Position numbers and translations under genes: made by a program. The notes under the pieces are model-generated. The model had not been told where the DNA came from. It made no database searches and worked only from the letters and a program-made list of their open reading frames with translations. Of a DNA stretch of 64,000 nt, positions 35,248 to 44,568 are shown in pieces. This DNA comes from Roseomonas sp. KE2513. Its GTDB lineage: Bacteria; Pseudomonadota; Alphaproteobacteria; Acetobacterales; Acetobacteraceae. Position 1 is the stretch's first letter, and each line of letters starts with the position of its first letter. The DNA lies in the NCBI RefSeq assembly GCF_016107305.1, contig NZ_RCVR01000020.1:1-64000 (forward strand), in the 5' to 3' direction.

Positions 35248-35610
35248 TCAGGCCCCGGGCAGGCGCGCCAGCGCGGCGGTCAGGTCCTCGGGCGCGTAGG
35301 GCTTGGCCAGGACCGGGATGCCCGCCAGCCGTTGCGGCAGGCCCGCCGCGCCGTAGCCAGAGGCCACCACGAAGGGCACCTCCATGCGCAACAGGGCGTC
35401 GGCCACCGGCTCCGAGGTCTCGCCCGCCAGGTTCAGGTCCAGCACCGCCAAATCCGGCCGGTCCTGCTCCAGCATGGACAGGGCCTCAGCCACGGTCGCG
35501 ACGGGACCGAGCACCACGACGCCTGCATCGGCGAGCGTATCCTCGACCAGCATGGCAACCAGCGTCTCGTCCTCAACAACCAGGACCCGTCGTCCGGTCA
35601 GGCTCGCCAT
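35248..35610 (-). CDS. stand-alone response-regulator receiver protein
   Basis: 120-aa single receiver domain with no output domain. It has the acidic pair in VVEDE (11-15), the probable phosphoacceptor in AVLDLNLAG (Asp near 57), ASGYG in place of the usual T/S loop, and KPY near residue 103. The PFVVASGYG motif resembles the FAT-GUY class of alphaproteobacterial single-domain receivers that work in phosphorelays. No kinase gene is adjacent. It sits 57 bases upstream of xdhA on the same strand. A TTGACA-like -35 (35685-35690, minus) lies upstream but without a good -10. Confidence 0.85.
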   Translation of the reverse strand: MASLTGRRVLVVEDETLVAMLVEDTLADAGVVVLGPVATVAEALSMLEQDRPDLAVLDLNLAGETSEPVADALLRMEVPFVVASGYGAAGLPQRLAGIPVLAKPYAPEDLTAALARLPGA

Positions 35611-35729
35611 TCAGACAGTCTCCGTCGGTTGCACTTCCGCGCAGAACGCGGTGCAGGCATCGGCGTGACCTCAGGGCGCCCCCCTGTCAAGAGCGGCGAG
35701 GAAGGTGCCCGAGGGGGATAACGGAAGGT

Positions 35730-36725
35730 TCAGTCCGCGTATTGCCCAGCCGCCTGGATGATCGGCCGCCACTTGGCGATGTCGGCCTGCCAGTAGGCGC
35801 GGTGGGCCTCCGGCGTCGCGCGCTCCTGGCTCACCGGGGCGGTGCCCAGCTCGGCGAAGCGGGCGACGAGCCGCTCGTCCCGCAACGCCCCCTGCAGAGA
35901 GCGGGAAAGACGGTTCAGGATGGCGGCGTCCGTGCCCTTCGGGGCATAGAGACCGTGCCAGACCGAAACCTCGAAACCCGGCAGCCCCGCCTCGGCCGCC
36001 GTCGGCAAGTCCGGCAGGGCGGCGTTGCGCTCGTTGGTGGTGACGGCGTAGGCGCGCACCGCGCCGGAGCGGATCTGCTGCGTCGTGTTGGTGGTCTGGT
36101 CGCACATCAGGTCCACCGTGCCGCCGATGAGGTCGGTCATGGCCGGGCCGGTGCCGCGATAGGGCACGGTCGTCACCTGGGTCTGCACCGCCGACTGGAG
36201 CAGCAGGCCGCACAGGTGCGAGGCGGCGCCCACCCCGGCATTGGCGAGATTGATGCTCTGCTTCTGCTCGCGGATCACCCGGACCATCTCGGCGAGGTTG
36301 GCGGCGGGGAAGTCCTTCTTCGCGATGATCGTCATCGGCACCTCGGTGACGAGGCCGATCGTCTCGAAGCCGTTCACGGGGTCATAGGCGAGGCGGCGGT
36401 AGAGCGTGGGCGTGGTGCCCATGCCGATATGATGCAGCAGCAGGGTGTAGCCGTCCGGCCGCGCCTGGGCGACGCGCTGGGCGCCGAGCGTGCCGCCGGC
36501 GCCGCCGACATTCTCGACCACCACGGGCTGGCCGAGGTCGCGGGACATGAGCTCCGCCACGAGGCGCGTCACCACGTCGGTCGGGCCGCCGGCCGCGAAC
36601 GGAACGATGATGCTGACCGGCCGGTTAGGATAGCCCGCCTGGGCGCTGGCGAGGCCCGGAAGCAGGGCGGTCGAGCCGAGGGCGGCGGCGAGTGCCAGGG
36701 TGTGGCGGCGCGTCAGCTGATTCAT
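35730..36725 (-). CDS. Bug-family tripartite tricarboxylate receptor protein
   Basis: 331-aa periplasmic solute-binding protein (TctC/Bug family). A twin-arginine-containing signal (LTRRHTLALAAALGSTALLPGLASAQ) covers about residues 3-29. Typical mature start YPNRPVSIIVPFAAGGPTD, the VENVGGAGG motif and GLLLQSA...VPYRGTGPAMTDLIGG are present. These receptors bind carboxylates and are greatly expanded in Acetobacteraceae and Burkholderiales, often away from permease genes; none is found here. The ligand cannot be predicted. Confidence 0.92.
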   Translation of the reverse strand: MNQLTRRHTLALAAALGSTALLPGLASAQAGYPNRPVSIIVPFAAGGPTDVVTRLVAELMSRDLGQPVVVENVGGAGGTLGAQRVAQARPDGYTLLLHHIGMGTTPTLYRRLAYDPVNGFETIGLVTEVPMTIIAKKDFPAANLAEMVRVIREQKQSINLANAGVGAASHLCGLLLQSAVQTQVTTVPYRGTGPAMTDLIGGTVDLMCDQTTNTTQQIRSGAVRAYAVTTNERNAALPDLPTAAEAGLPGFEVSVWHGLYAPKGTDAAILNRLSRSLQGALRDERLVARFAELGTAPVSQERATPEAHRAYWQADIAKWRPIIQAAGQYAD

Positions 36726-36767
36726 GAACCCGGTGTTCCCTCTTTATTGCAGGCAGGAAAGATAACG

Positions 36768-36793
36768 GGGCGGTCGCAGATATGCGACCGCCC
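36768..36793 (-). terminator. strong hairpin after lepA
   Basis: GGGCGGTCGCA-GATA-TGCGACCGCCC is a perfect 11-base stem with a 4-base loop. It begins 33 bases after the lepA stop on the minus strand and is followed by CGTTATCTTT, a weak T-rich tail. It is a likely lepA transcription terminator and isolates it from the Bug gene. Confidence 0.65.
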
Positions 36794-36826
36794 TGTCAAG
36801 CCTACATCGAGGTTCCCCGGAAGCGC

Positions 36827-38632
36827 TCAGGAATCCATCTTCAGCGCGGCGATAAAGGCGCTCTGCGGGATCTCCACCTTGCCGAACTGCCGCATGCGCT
36901 TCTTGCCCTCCTTCTGCTTGTCGAGGAGCTTGCGCTTGCGGGAGATGTCGCCGCCGTAGCACTTGGCGGTCACGTCCTTCGACATGGCGCCGATCGTCTC
37001 GCGCGCGATGACGCGCCCGCCGATCGCCGCCTGGATGGGAATCTTGAAGAGCTGGCGGGGGATCAGGTCCTTCAGCTTCTCACAGATGGAACGCCCGCGC
37101 CGCTCGGCCTGGCTGCGGTGCGCCATGAAGGAAAGGGCGTCCACCGGCTCGTTGTTCACGAGGATGCTGATCTTCACGAGATCGCCCTCCTCGTAACCGT
37201 CCATCTGGTAGTCGAAGGAGGCGTAGCCGCGGGAGATCGACTTCAGCCGGTCGTAGAAGTCGAAGACCACCTCGTTCAGCGGCAAGCGGTACACGGCCAT
37301 GGCGCGGGTGCCGACATAGGTCAGCTCCACCTGCTGCCCGCGTCGCTCGCTGCACAGCGTCAGGATGTTGCCCAGGTACTCGTCGGGCACGAAGATCGTC
37401 GCCTTGATCCAGGGCTCCTGGATGCTGTCGATGAGCGTCGGGTCGGGCATGTCCGCGGGATTGTGCAGCTCCCGCTCAGCCCCGTTGTTCATCCGCATCT
37501 TGTAGACGACCGAGGGGGCCGTCGCGATCAGGTCGAGGTCGAACTCGCGCGACAGGCGCTCCTGAATGATTTCGAGGTGCAGCAGGCCGAGGAAGCCGCA
37601 GCGGTAGCCAAACCCCAGCGCCGCCGAGCTCTCCGCCTCGAAGTGGAAGGAGCTGTCATTCAGGCGCAGCTTCGCCAGGCTGTCCCGCAGCTTCTCGAAG
37701 TCGTCAGCATCGACGGGGTAGAGGCCGCACCAGACCACGGGGATGGAGGGCTTGAAGCCCGCCAGCGGCTCGGCCGCAGGGCGGCGGTCGTCGGTAATGG
37801 TGTCGCCGACATTGGTGTCCGCGACGGTTTTGATCGCAGCATTGATGTAGCCCATCTCGCCGGGCCCGAGCGATTCGACCTGCTGCATCTTCGGCCGGAA
37901 GACACCGACCTGCTCGACGACATGGGTGGAGCCCGCCGCCATCATGCGGATCTTCTGCCCCTTTCGGAGCCGCCCCTCCTTCACCCGCACGAGAATGACG
38001 ACGCCGAGATAGGGGTCGTACCAGCTGTCCACCAGCAGAGCCTGGGTCGGCGCCTCCGCGTCGCCCTTCGGCGGGGGCAGGCGGGTGACGATGGCCTCGA
38101 GCACGCCCTCGATGTTCAACCCGGTCTTGGCGGAGATCATCACGGCGTCGTCCGCCGGCAGGCCGATCACGTCCTCGATCTGCTGCTTCACCCGATCGGG
38201 CTCCGCCGCCGGCAGATCCACCTTGTTCAGGATGGGGACGATCTCGTGCCCCGCGTCCAGCGCCTGGTACACGTTCGCAAGCGTCTGTGCCTCCACACCC
38301 TGGGAGGCGTCCACGACCAGAAGGCTGCCCTCGCAGGCGGCGAGGGACCGGGAGACCTCGTAAGCGAAGTCCACGTGGCCTGGCGTGTCCATGAGGTTCA
38401 GGACGTAATCCAGCCCATCCTTCGCCCGGTAATCCAGGCGGACGGTCTGCGCCTTGATGGTGATCCCACGCTCTTTCTCGATCTCCATGTTGTCGAGCAC
38501 CTGCTCCGTCATCTCGCGGGCGGAGAGGCCCCCGGTGAGCTGGATCAGGCGGTCGGCGAGCGTGGATTTCCCGTGGTCGATATGCGCGATGATCGAGAAG
38601 TTGCGGATACGGTCGAGCGGCGTGTCGGGCAT
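36827..38632 (-). CDS. lepA: elongation factor 4 (LepA)
   Basis: 601-aa ribosome-associated GTPase, full family length. I chose the ATG at 38632, giving [24 protein letters not shown]; an upstream frame to 38716 has no support. GTPase motifs are HIDHGKST (G1), the [10 protein letters not shown] switch, DTPGHVDF (G3) and NKVDLP (G4). The family-specific C-terminal domain with [19 protein letters not shown] and [23 protein letters not shown] is intact. It acts on stalled or mispositioned ribosomes. It is divergent from the PadR gene. Confidence 0.97.
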   Translation of the reverse strand: MPDTPLDRIRNFSIIAHIDHGKSTLADRLIQLTGGLSAREMTEQVLDNMEIEKERGITIKAQTVRLDYRAKDGLDYVLNLMDTPGHVDFAYEVSRSLAACEGSLLVVDASQGVEAQTLANVYQALDAGHEIVPILNKVDLPAAEPDRVKQQIEDVIGLPADDAVMISAKTGLNIEGVLEAIVTRLPPPKGDAEAPTQALLVDSWYDPYLGVVILVRVKEGRLRKGQKIRMMAAGSTHVVEQVGVFRPKMQQVESLGPGEMGYINAAIKTVADTNVGDTITDDRRPAAEPLAGFKPSIPVVWCGLYPVDADDFEKLRDSLAKLRLNDSSFHFEAESSAALGFGYRCGFLGLLHLEIIQERLSREFDLDLIATAPSVVYKMRMNNGAERELHNPADMPDPTLIDSIQEPWIKATIFVPDEYLGNILTLCSERRGQQVELTYVGTRAMAVYRLPLNEVVFDFYDRLKSISRGYASFDYQMDGYEEGDLVKISILVNNEPVDALSFMAHRSQAERRGRSICEKLKDLIPRQLFKIPIQAAIGGRVIARETIGAMSKDVTAKCYGGDISRKRKLLDKQKEGKKRMRQFGKVEIPQSAFIAALKMDS

Positions 38633-38727
38633 GTGGTTCCGGTGGCGGCGGGGGAGGCGCGGTCGGCCCGCACGTTCGGGCCTCAGATAAGCCAGCCGGG
38701 CCCCGGGACCAAGCACTGCCTTTCCTC

Positions 38728-38757
38728 TTGCAATCCGCGATCCTGCTTCGATATAGG
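38728..38757 (+). promoter_or_regulatory. sigma-70-type promoter of the padR-reductase operon
   Basis: TTGCAA (38728-38733) and TATAGG (38752-38757) are spaced by 18 bases. The predicted start falls inside the adjacent palindrome, so a bound repressor would block initiation. Confidence 0.55.
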
Positions 38758-38774
38758 TTTAGATATATCTAAAC
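38757..38774. promoter_or_regulatory. perfect 18-bp palindromic operator, probable PadR/YqjI site
   Basis: GTTTAGATATATCTAAAC is a perfect palindrome that overlaps the -10 end and the predicted start site, 16 bases upstream of the PadR ATG. It is a striking A+T-rich island in G+C-rich DNA. PadR-family repressors bind such AT-rich dyads and usually control their own genes. Confidence 0.75.
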
Positions 38775-38790
38775 ACAGTCGGAGACTGCC

Positions 38791-39366
38791 ATGTTCCCTC
38801 GCTTTCTTCGCGGCTCCTGGGATCCAGGCCGCCGCTTCCACCGCGACGGGCCGTTTCACGGCCGCCACCACGAGCACCACGGCCACCACCGCCGCGGCCG
38901 CCATGGCGGCCGCTTCTTCGAGACCGGCGACCTTCGCCTCGTCATCCTGCGGCTGATCGCCGAGCGCCCCCGCCACGGCTACGAGCTGATCAAGGCCATC
39001 GAGGAGCGGCTCTCCGGCGCCTATTCTCCGAGCCCCGGCGTGGTCTACCCGACCCTCACCCTGCTGGAGGAACTCGGCCAGATCGCCGTCGCCAGCACCG
39101 AGGGCGGCCGCAAGCTCTACGCCGTGACGCCCGAGGGCGAGCGCGTGCTGGCCGAGAGCAAGGCCGAGGCCGACGCCCTCTTCGCCCGCATGGACGCGGC
39201 CGGCGGCGGACGGGCTGACGGCTCCGCCCTCCAGGCGGTGCGGGCCATGCACAACCTCAAGATGGCGCTCCGCCTCCGCCTCTCCCGCGGCGCGCTCTCG
39301 GAGGAGCAGCTTCGCCGCATCGTCTCCCTCATCGACCAGGCGGCGGTGGAGGTGGAGCGGGTATGA
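38791..39366 (+). CDS. yqjI: PadR-family metal-responsive repressor (YqjI-like)
   Basis: 191-aa regulator. The first 45 residues are rich in His and Arg (HGRHHEHHGHHRRGRHGG), as in E. coli YqjI, where this part binds nickel. The winged-helix PadR domain follows with GDLRLVILRLIAERPRHGYELIKAIEE (given here only as its recognisable start and end) and PSPGVVYPTLTLLEE. The C-terminal helices supply dimerisation. In E. coli YqjI represses itself and the ferric-reductase gene yqjH; here a siderophore-interacting protein gene overlaps by 4 bases, matching that logic. Metal specificity is inferred. Confidence 0.88.
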   Translation: MFPRFLRGSWDPGRRFHRDGPFHGRHHEHHGHHRRGRHGGRFFETGDLRLVILRLIAERPRHGYELIKAIEERLSGAYSPSPGVVYPTLTLLEELGQIAVASTEGGRKLYAVTPEGERVLAESKAEADALFARMDAAGGGRADGSALQAVRAMHNLKMALRLRLSRGALSEEQLRRIVSLIDQAAVEVERV

Positions 39367-40187
39367 CCGACGCGATCCCCGAGGCCCGGCTGGGCCGCCG
39401 CGTCCGCCACGAGCTGCGCCGCCGGGTGCTGGAGGTGCGGCGCGTGGAGCACGTCACCCCGCGCATGGTCCGCGTCACCCTCGGCGGGTCGGACCTGGAC
39501 GGCTTCCACAGCCCCTCTTTCGACGACCACATGAAGCTCTTCTTCCCCATCCCGGGGCAGGAAGAGCCGAGCATGCCGGTCATGGGCCCCAACGGCCCGG
39601 TCTTCGCGGAAGGGGCGCCGCGCTCGCCCGCGCGGGACTACACCCCCCGCCGCCACGATCCCGAGCGCGGCGAGCTGGCGATCGACTTCGCCCTGCACGC
39701 CGAGGGGCCGGCGACCGAATGGGCCGCCGCGGCCCGCCTGGGCGCGAAGCTCGGCGTGGGCGGCCCGCGCGGCTCCTTCATCCTGCCGGACGACCTCGAC
39801 TGGTACATCCTTGCCGGGGACGAGACCGCGCTGCCCGCCATCGGCCGCCGTCTGGAGGAACTGCCCGCCGCCGCCCGCGTGATGGCCGTGATCGAGGTGG
39901 CCGACGCCGCCGAGCGCCAGGACCTGCCCGCCCGCCCCGGCCTTGAGATCCAGTGGCTAGAGCGGAACGGCGCCCCGGCAGGCGAGGCCGAGCGCCTCGA
40001 AGCCGCTCTCTCCGCCCTTGCGATCCCGCCCGGCGAGGGGCACGCCTGGGTGGCCTGCGAGTCGGAGGTGGCGCGCCGGCTGCGGCGTGTCCTGACCGAG
40101 CAGCACGGCCTAGCGAAGGAGCGGGTGAAGGCCGCCGGCTACTGGCGCCGGGGCGCCGTGGCCGCGCACGAGGTGGTCGGCGACTGA
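39363..40187 (+). CDS. yqjH: siderophore-interacting protein / ferric-siderophore reductase (YqjH/ViuB-like)
   Basis: 274-aa cytoplasmic flavoprotein. The FAD-binding domain contains RDYTPRR (near residue 91) after the SFDDHMKLFFP segment, and the NADPH-binding domain contains LAGDETALPAIGR. Family members reduce ferric iron in siderophore complexes to release it. It is co-transcribed with, and presumably repressed by, the upstream PadR-type protein, which links metal sensing to iron reduction. It converges with the next gene, 7 bases away. Confidence 0.9.
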   Translation: MTDAIPEARLGRRVRHELRRRVLEVRRVEHVTPRMVRVTLGGSDLDGFHSPSFDDHMKLFFPIPGQEEPSMPVMGPNGPVFAEGAPRSPARDYTPRRHDPERGELAIDFALHAEGPATEWAAAARLGAKLGVGGPRGSFILPDDLDWYILAGDETALPAIGRRLEELPAAARVMAVIEVADAAERQDLPARPGLEIQWLERNGAPAGEAERLEAALSALAIPPGEGHAWVACESEVARRLRRVLTEQHGLAKERVKAAGYWRRGAVAAHEVVGD

Positions 40188-40194
40188 GGGACCG

Positions 40195-40773
40195 CTACCG
40201 CCGCCCGAGCATGTGGAACTCGGCGTTGGGCCGCAGGTCCGTCGCGTTGGCCAGCCGGTTGGACATGGAGAAGAAGGCGGCGATGGCGCCGATGTCCCAG
40301 GCCTCGTCCTCGGTGAAGCCGGCCGCGGCCAGCGCCGCGTGGTCGTCGTCCCCCACCAGGTGGGAGGCGGTCGCGACCTTCAGCGCGTAGTCCAGCATCG
40401 CGCGTTGGCGCGGCGGCAGCCCTGCCTTACGGTAGTTCGTCGCGACGAGGTCCGCTATGACCGGGTCCTTCGCCCGCACCCGCAGGATCGCGCCGTGCGC
40501 CACCACGCAGTACTGGCAGGAATGCGCGGCCGAGATCGCGACGACGATCATCTCCCGTTCCGCCGCCGTCAGCCCCTCGCGCTTCTCCATGAGGGCGTCG
40601 TGATAGGCGACGAAGGCGCGGAACTCCGCCGGCCGGCGGGCGAGGAGGAGGAAGACGTTGGGCACGAAGCCCGCCTTCTCCTGCACGGCCAGGATCCGTT
40701 CTCGGATGTCCTCGGGCAGGGTGCCCAGCTCGGGCACGGGGTAGCGGAAGGGGCGGGGGGCGTCCTGCGCCAT
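40195..40773 (-). CDS. AhpD-like peroxidase-related protein (carboxymuconolactone decarboxylase fold)
   Basis: 192-aa protein. The ATG at 40773 follows a strong AGGAGG 8 bases upstream. The alkylhydroperoxidase motif is clear: Glu74 (ERE), Cys86-Gln-Tyr-Cys89 and His93 in HSCQYCVVAHG. This belongs to the uncharacterised peroxidase-related enzymes that are longer than AhpD itself. The CxxC pair predicts thiol-based peroxide or disulfide chemistry. It lies 55 bases after pheT and may be read through from that operon. The reducing partner is unknown. Confidence 0.85.
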   Translation of the reverse strand: MAQDAPRPFRYPVPELGTLPEDIRERILAVQEKAGFVPNVFLLLARRPAEFRAFVAYHDALMEKREGLTAAEREMIVVAISAAHSCQYCVVAHGAILRVRAKDPVIADLVATNYRKAGLPPRQRAMLDYALKVATASHLVGDDDHAALAAAGFTEDEAWDIGAIAAFFSMSNRLANATDLRPNAEFHMLGRR

Positions 40774-40828
40774 GATCGGTTCCTCCTGGGCGCCGGCAGG
40801 CGCGCCCAGGAGGGTTAGCACGGGCCGC

Positions 40829-43324
40829 TTAGCCCCGCAGCGTCGCCCCCGTCGCCTTCGTGACGGCCGCGACCACCTTGACGATGGCGGCCTCGATCTC
40901 CGCATCCGTCAGCGTGCGCTCGCGCGGTTGAAGCACCACCTCCAATGCCAGCGAGACCTTGCCCTCCGGCAGCCGGTCCCCGGCGTAGCGGTCGAAGAGT
41001 GAGACCTCCGCGATCAGCGCCCGCTCCGCCCCGCGCGCGGCGCGAAGAAGGTTGTCGGCGGGTGTGGTCGCATCCGCGAGGAAGGCGAGGTCACGCCGCA
41101 CTGGCTGGAAGGCCGGCAGCTCGGGCGCGGCCTTCTTCCGCCGCTTCGGCTCGGGGATCGAATCCAGCAGCACCTCGAAGGCGACCGCCGGCCCGTCGAT
41201 GCCGAGCGCCGAGAGCACGCGGGGGTGCAGCTCTCCGAAGCGCGCCAGCGGCAGCTTCGGTCCGCTCCGCAGCACGCCGGAGCGGCCGGGGTGATAGAAG
41301 CCGGGCGCGTCGGTCGTCACCGTCAGCGCGGCAGGTGAAAGGCCGAGGGTGAGAAGCACGGCCAGGGCGTCGCCCTTCGCGTCCAAAGCATCCACAGCGC
41401 GGGAGGGTTCAAGCGGGTGGCGCGGCGTGTGCCCCACCCGGACGCCGGCGGCCGTGGCGAGCTGCCCCTCCGGCGCCGGCGAGACGTAGGAGGCGCCGAT
41501 CTCGAAGAGCGCCACGTCCGGAATGCCTCGCGCGAGGTTTCGCCCAGCCGCTTGCAGCAGCGTCGCGACCGGGGTGGGCCGCATCTGGTCGAGGTCCGCA
41601 GCGATCGGGTTTTCTACCCGCAGCGCTTCCGGCACCTCGCCGAAGAGGGCGGCAGTGGCGCGGGCGGTGAAGCCGTAGGTCACCGATTCCGCTAGCCCGC
41701 GGGCGGCGAGCAGCCGTCGCGCAACGCCCGCGCGCGACTGGCGCGGGGTGAGGGAGGGCAGGGGAAGGGCGCTCGCCACCGGCAGGGAGACGGAGGGAAT
41801 GGCGTCCAGCCCTTCCAGCCGCAGCACCTCCTCCAGCAGGTCGCACTCCGCCTCGATCGCCTCCGCGCCCTCGGCCGCGGCGGCCGCGCGGGCGGGGTCC
41901 AGCCCCGGCTCCTGCGCCAGCTCCGTGCCGCCCGCGCGATAGGCGGAGCGGGAGGAGGCGATGTCGTTTCTCCATGAGGGAACGGAGACCGTGACCGAGA
42001 CATCGTCGCGCGCCGTCACGCCGAAGCCGAGCGCCTGGAGCGACGCCACGGCCTTGTCCGGCCCGATGGAGGAACCGCCCAGGCCGGCGATGCGCTCGAA
42101 ACGCAGCGTCGCCTCGCGCTGCCAGACGGGCTCGGCGCCGGCCTCGGAGATGGTGCTCGCCTCACCGCCGCAGAGATCGATGATCATCCGCGTCGCGGCT
42201 TCGAGCATCGCGCGCTGGGCGGCGGGGTCCAGGCCGCGCTCGTTCCGCGCGCGGGCGTCGCTGTGGACCTGATGGCGGCGGCCGGTAAGGGCGATCCGCA
42301 CGGGGTCGAACAGCGCGCACTCGATGAAGACCTCGCGCGTCGTCTCGTCGCAGCCCGTCGTCTCGCCACCGACGATGGCGGCGAGGCTCTCAACCCCCGC
42401 CTCGTCGGCGATGACAATATCCTCGGGCGTCGGGCGATAGGTCTTGCCGTTCAGCGCGAGGTACTCGTCGCCCTCGCGGCCGAGGCGCATCGTCAGCGTC
42501 TTCCCGCGCACCTTCGCCACGTCGAAGACGTGCAGCGGGCGGCCAAGATCGAAGGTGAAGAAGTTCGTCACGTCCACCAGCGCATTGATCGGCCGCAGCC
42601 CGATCGCCGCCAGCCGGTCCTGCATCCACTGGGGGGAGGGACCATTCGTCACGCCCCGCACCGCGCGCCCGAGCACCTGGATACAGGCGCGGGGATCGTC
42701 GATCACCCATTCCAGCGGCGTCGGGTAGGCGGGCGCGACGGGCGCGGGGGTCCAGGGCTTGAGCGTGCCGATCCCAGCCGCCGCCAGATCGCGCGCAACC
42801 CCGCGGACCGCCAGCGCATCGCCGCGGTTCGGCGTCACGCTGATCTCGATCACGGGATCGCCGAGCTTCGCGTACTCCGCGTAGGAGGCGCCGACGGGCG
42901 CGTCCTCCGGCAGGTCCACGATGCCGCTGTGGTCGTCCCCCAGCCCCATTTCGCGGGAGGAGAGCAGCATCGCCTCGCTCTTCACGCCGCGGATCTCGCC
43001 GGCCTTCAGCGTGATGCCCGTGCCCGGCACGAAGGCACCTGGAAGCGCGGCCACGGCCTTCATCCCCGTGCGAGCGTTCGGCGCGCCGCAGACAACGGAG
43101 CGGATGGTGCCGTCGCCGATATCCACCTTCAGCGCGCGCAGCCGGTCGGCGTTCGGATGCTGCACGGCCTCCACCACATAGGCGATGCGGAAGGGCGCGA
43201 GGGCCGCCGCGCGGTCCTCCACGCCTTCCACTTCAAGTCCGATGGTGTTGAGCGTCGCCAAGATGCGCTCGAGCGGCGCGTCGGTGTCGAGATGGTCGCG
43301 CAGCCAGGAGAGGGTGAACTTCAT
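40829..43324 (-). CDS. pheT: phenylalanyl-tRNA synthetase beta subunit
   Basis: 831-aa beta subunit of the alpha2-beta2 enzyme. The start MKFTLSWLRDHLDTDAPLE is canonical. Domains in order: B1 and the EMAP/OB-type tRNA-binding domain (about 40-150, PNADRLRALKVDIG), B3/B4 editing region with ISVTPNRGDALAVRG (about 165), B5 and the catalytic-like core, and a C-terminal ferredoxin-fold anticodon-binding domain (about 735-831, FQPVRRDLAFLAD, SLALEVVLQP). The length is slightly above the E. coli protein. It follows pheS by 17 bases. Confidence 0.96.
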   Translation of the reverse strand: MKFTLSWLRDHLDTDAPLERILATLNTIGLEVEGVEDRAAALAPFRIAYVVEAVQHPNADRLRALKVDIGDGTIRSVVCGAPNARTGMKAVAALPGAFVPGTGITLKAGEIRGVKSEAMLLSSREMGLGDDHSGIVDLPEDAPVGASYAEYAKLGDPVIEISVTPNRGDALAVRGVARDLAAAGIGTLKPWTPAPVAPAYPTPLEWVIDDPRACIQVLGRAVRGVTNGPSPQWMQDRLAAIGLRPINALVDVTNFFTFDLGRPLHVFDVAKVRGKTLTMRLGREGDEYLALNGKTYRPTPEDIVIADEAGVESLAAIVGGETTGCDETTREVFIECALFDPVRIALTGRRHQVHSDARARNERGLDPAAQRAMLEAATRMIIDLCGGEASTISEAGAEPVWQREATLRFERIAGLGGSSIGPDKAVASLQALGFGVTARDDVSVTVSVPSWRNDIASSRSAYRAGGTELAQEPGLDPARAAAAAEGAEAIEAECDLLEEVLRLEGLDAIPSVSLPVASALPLPSLTPRQSRAGVARRLLAARGLAESVTYGFTARATAALFGEVPEALRVENPIAADLDQMRPTPVATLLQAAGRNLARGIPDVALFEIGASYVSPAPEGQLATAAGVRVGHTPRHPLEPSRAVDALDAKGDALAVLLTLGLSPAALTVTTDAPGFYHPGRSGVLRSGPKLPLARFGELHPRVLSALGIDGPAVAFEVLLDSIPEPKRRKKAAPELPAFQPVRRDLAFLADATTPADNLLRAARGAERALIAEVSLFDRYAGDRLPEGKVSLALEVVLQPRERTLTDAEIEAAIVKVVAAVTKATGATLRG

Positions 43325-43341
43325 GGTTCAGGCCGCCCCTC

Positions 43342-44424
43342 TCAGGATGCGTCGTGCAGGGTGAAGGGGGAGAGCGGGCTGGTCGCGTAGTGGCGCAGCC
43401 AGCGGAGGTCGGCCTCGTAGAAGGGCCGCAGGTCCGGGATGCCGTGCTTGAGCATGGTGATCCGCTCGATCCCCATGCCGAAGGCGAAGCCCTGCCACGC
43501 GCGCGGGTCGATACCCGCATTGGCCAGCACCTTGGGATGCACCATGCCGCTGCCGAGGATCTCCAGCCAGTCGCCGCCACTTCCCAGCTCCCCGGTCTTC
43601 CGGCTCCAACCGATATCGACCTCCATCGAGGGCTCGGTGAAAGGGAAGTAGGAGGAGCGGAAGCGCACCGGCAGGTCCGCGATGCCGAAGAAGGCGCGCA
43701 GGAAATCGACCAGCGTGCCCTTTAGGTGGCCCATATGAATGTCGCGGCCGATCACCAGCCCCTCCACCTGATGGAACATCGGGGAGTGCGTGGCGTCATG
43801 GTCCGCGCGCCAGGTGCGGCCGGGCACGATCACGCAGATCGGCGGCTCCTGCGAGAGCATCGTGCGGATCTGCACCGGGCTGGTGTGCGTGCGCAGCACG
43901 GGCCGCCGGCCACCCGCGGGCGCGGTCAGGTAGAAGGTGTCGTGGTCCTGCCGCGCCGGGTGATGGTCGGGAATGTTGAGGGCAGAGAAGTTGTGCCAGT
44001 CGCCCTCGATGTCCGGCCCCTCCGCCACCGCAAAGCCCATGGCGCCAAACAGGGCGATCAGCTCCTCCATGGTGCGGGAGATCGGATGGATGCTGCCGGC
44101 CTCGGGCCCCACGGGCGGAGTGGGGCGCGGGGGCAGGGAAACGTCCAGCCGCTCCGCCGCCAGCCGCGCGTCGAGCGCGAAGGCTTCCAGCGTCACGCGG
44201 CGGTTCTCGAGGGCGCGCTCGATCTCGCCCTTGAGCACGTTCACCTCGGCCCCGCGCGCGCGGCGCTCGTCCGGCGGCAGGGCGCCCAGGCCCTTCAGCA
44301 GCGCCGTCACCTGCCCGCTCTTGCCCAGCGCGGCCACGCGCACGGCGTCCAGCGCCCGCAGGTCCTCCGCACCGGCCATAGCGGCCTCGATATCGGCGCG
44401 CAGCATGTCGAGGTCGTCAGCCAT
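43342..44424 (-). CDS. pheS: phenylalanyl-tRNA synthetase alpha subunit
   Basis: 360-aa catalytic alpha subunit. I chose the ATG at 44424 ([16 protein letters not shown]), preceded by AGGATCAGG, over an extension to 44451. The N-terminal coiled coil is followed by the class II catalytic core. Motif 2-type segments are TSPVQIRTM and [22 protein letters not shown] (shown as two pieces in alignments), and the C-terminal motif 3 region is [20 protein letters not shown]. The gene lies 144 bases downstream of rplT across two strong hairpins. Confidence 0.96.
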   Translation of the reverse strand: MADDLDMLRADIEAAMAGAEDLRALDAVRVAALGKSGQVTALLKGLGALPPDERRARGAEVNVLKGEIERALENRRVTLEAFALDARLAAERLDVSLPPRPTPPVGPEAGSIHPISRTMEELIALFGAMGFAVAEGPDIEGDWHNFSALNIPDHHPARQDHDTFYLTAPAGGRRPVLRTHTSPVQIRTMLSQEPPICVIVPGRTWRADHDATHSPMFHQVEGLVIGRDIHMGHLKGTLVDFLRAFFGIADLPVRFRSSYFPFTEPSMEVDIGWSRKTGELGSGGDWLEILGSGMVHPKVLANAGIDPRAWQGFAFGMGIERITMLKHGIPDLRPFYEADLRWLRHYATSPLSPFTLHDAS

Positions 44425-44486
44425 TCCCGAACCTGATCCTGATGGCGGCACGGATCGGCCGCGCCGGCGGGGGCCCCATATGCCAA

Positions 44487-44525
44487 GGGCCGCGCCGCCG
44501 GGGAATATCCCGGCCAGCGCGGCCC
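44487..44525 (-). promoter_or_regulatory. nested hairpin in the pheS leader
   Basis: Outer arms GGGCCGCGC/GCGCGGCCC (9 bases, perfect) enclose an inner CCGGG/CCCGG stem with a 6-base loop. It sits 62 bases upstream of the pheS ATG. It may be an attenuator or an RNA-processing signal. No Phe-rich leader peptide was seen. Confidence 0.5.
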
Positions 44526-44540
44526 CGGCGACTATCTGCC

Positions 44541-44560
44541 GGAGGTCCCGGGGGACCTCC
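44541..44560 (-). terminator. hairpin just after rplT
   Basis: GGAGGTCCCGGGGGACCTCC forms a perfect 8- to 9-base stem starting 8 bases after the rplT stop. There is no T-run after it on the minus strand, so it is probably a partial terminator or mRNA 3'-end stabiliser. Confidence 0.5.
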
Positions 44561-44568
44561 GCCTCGGC

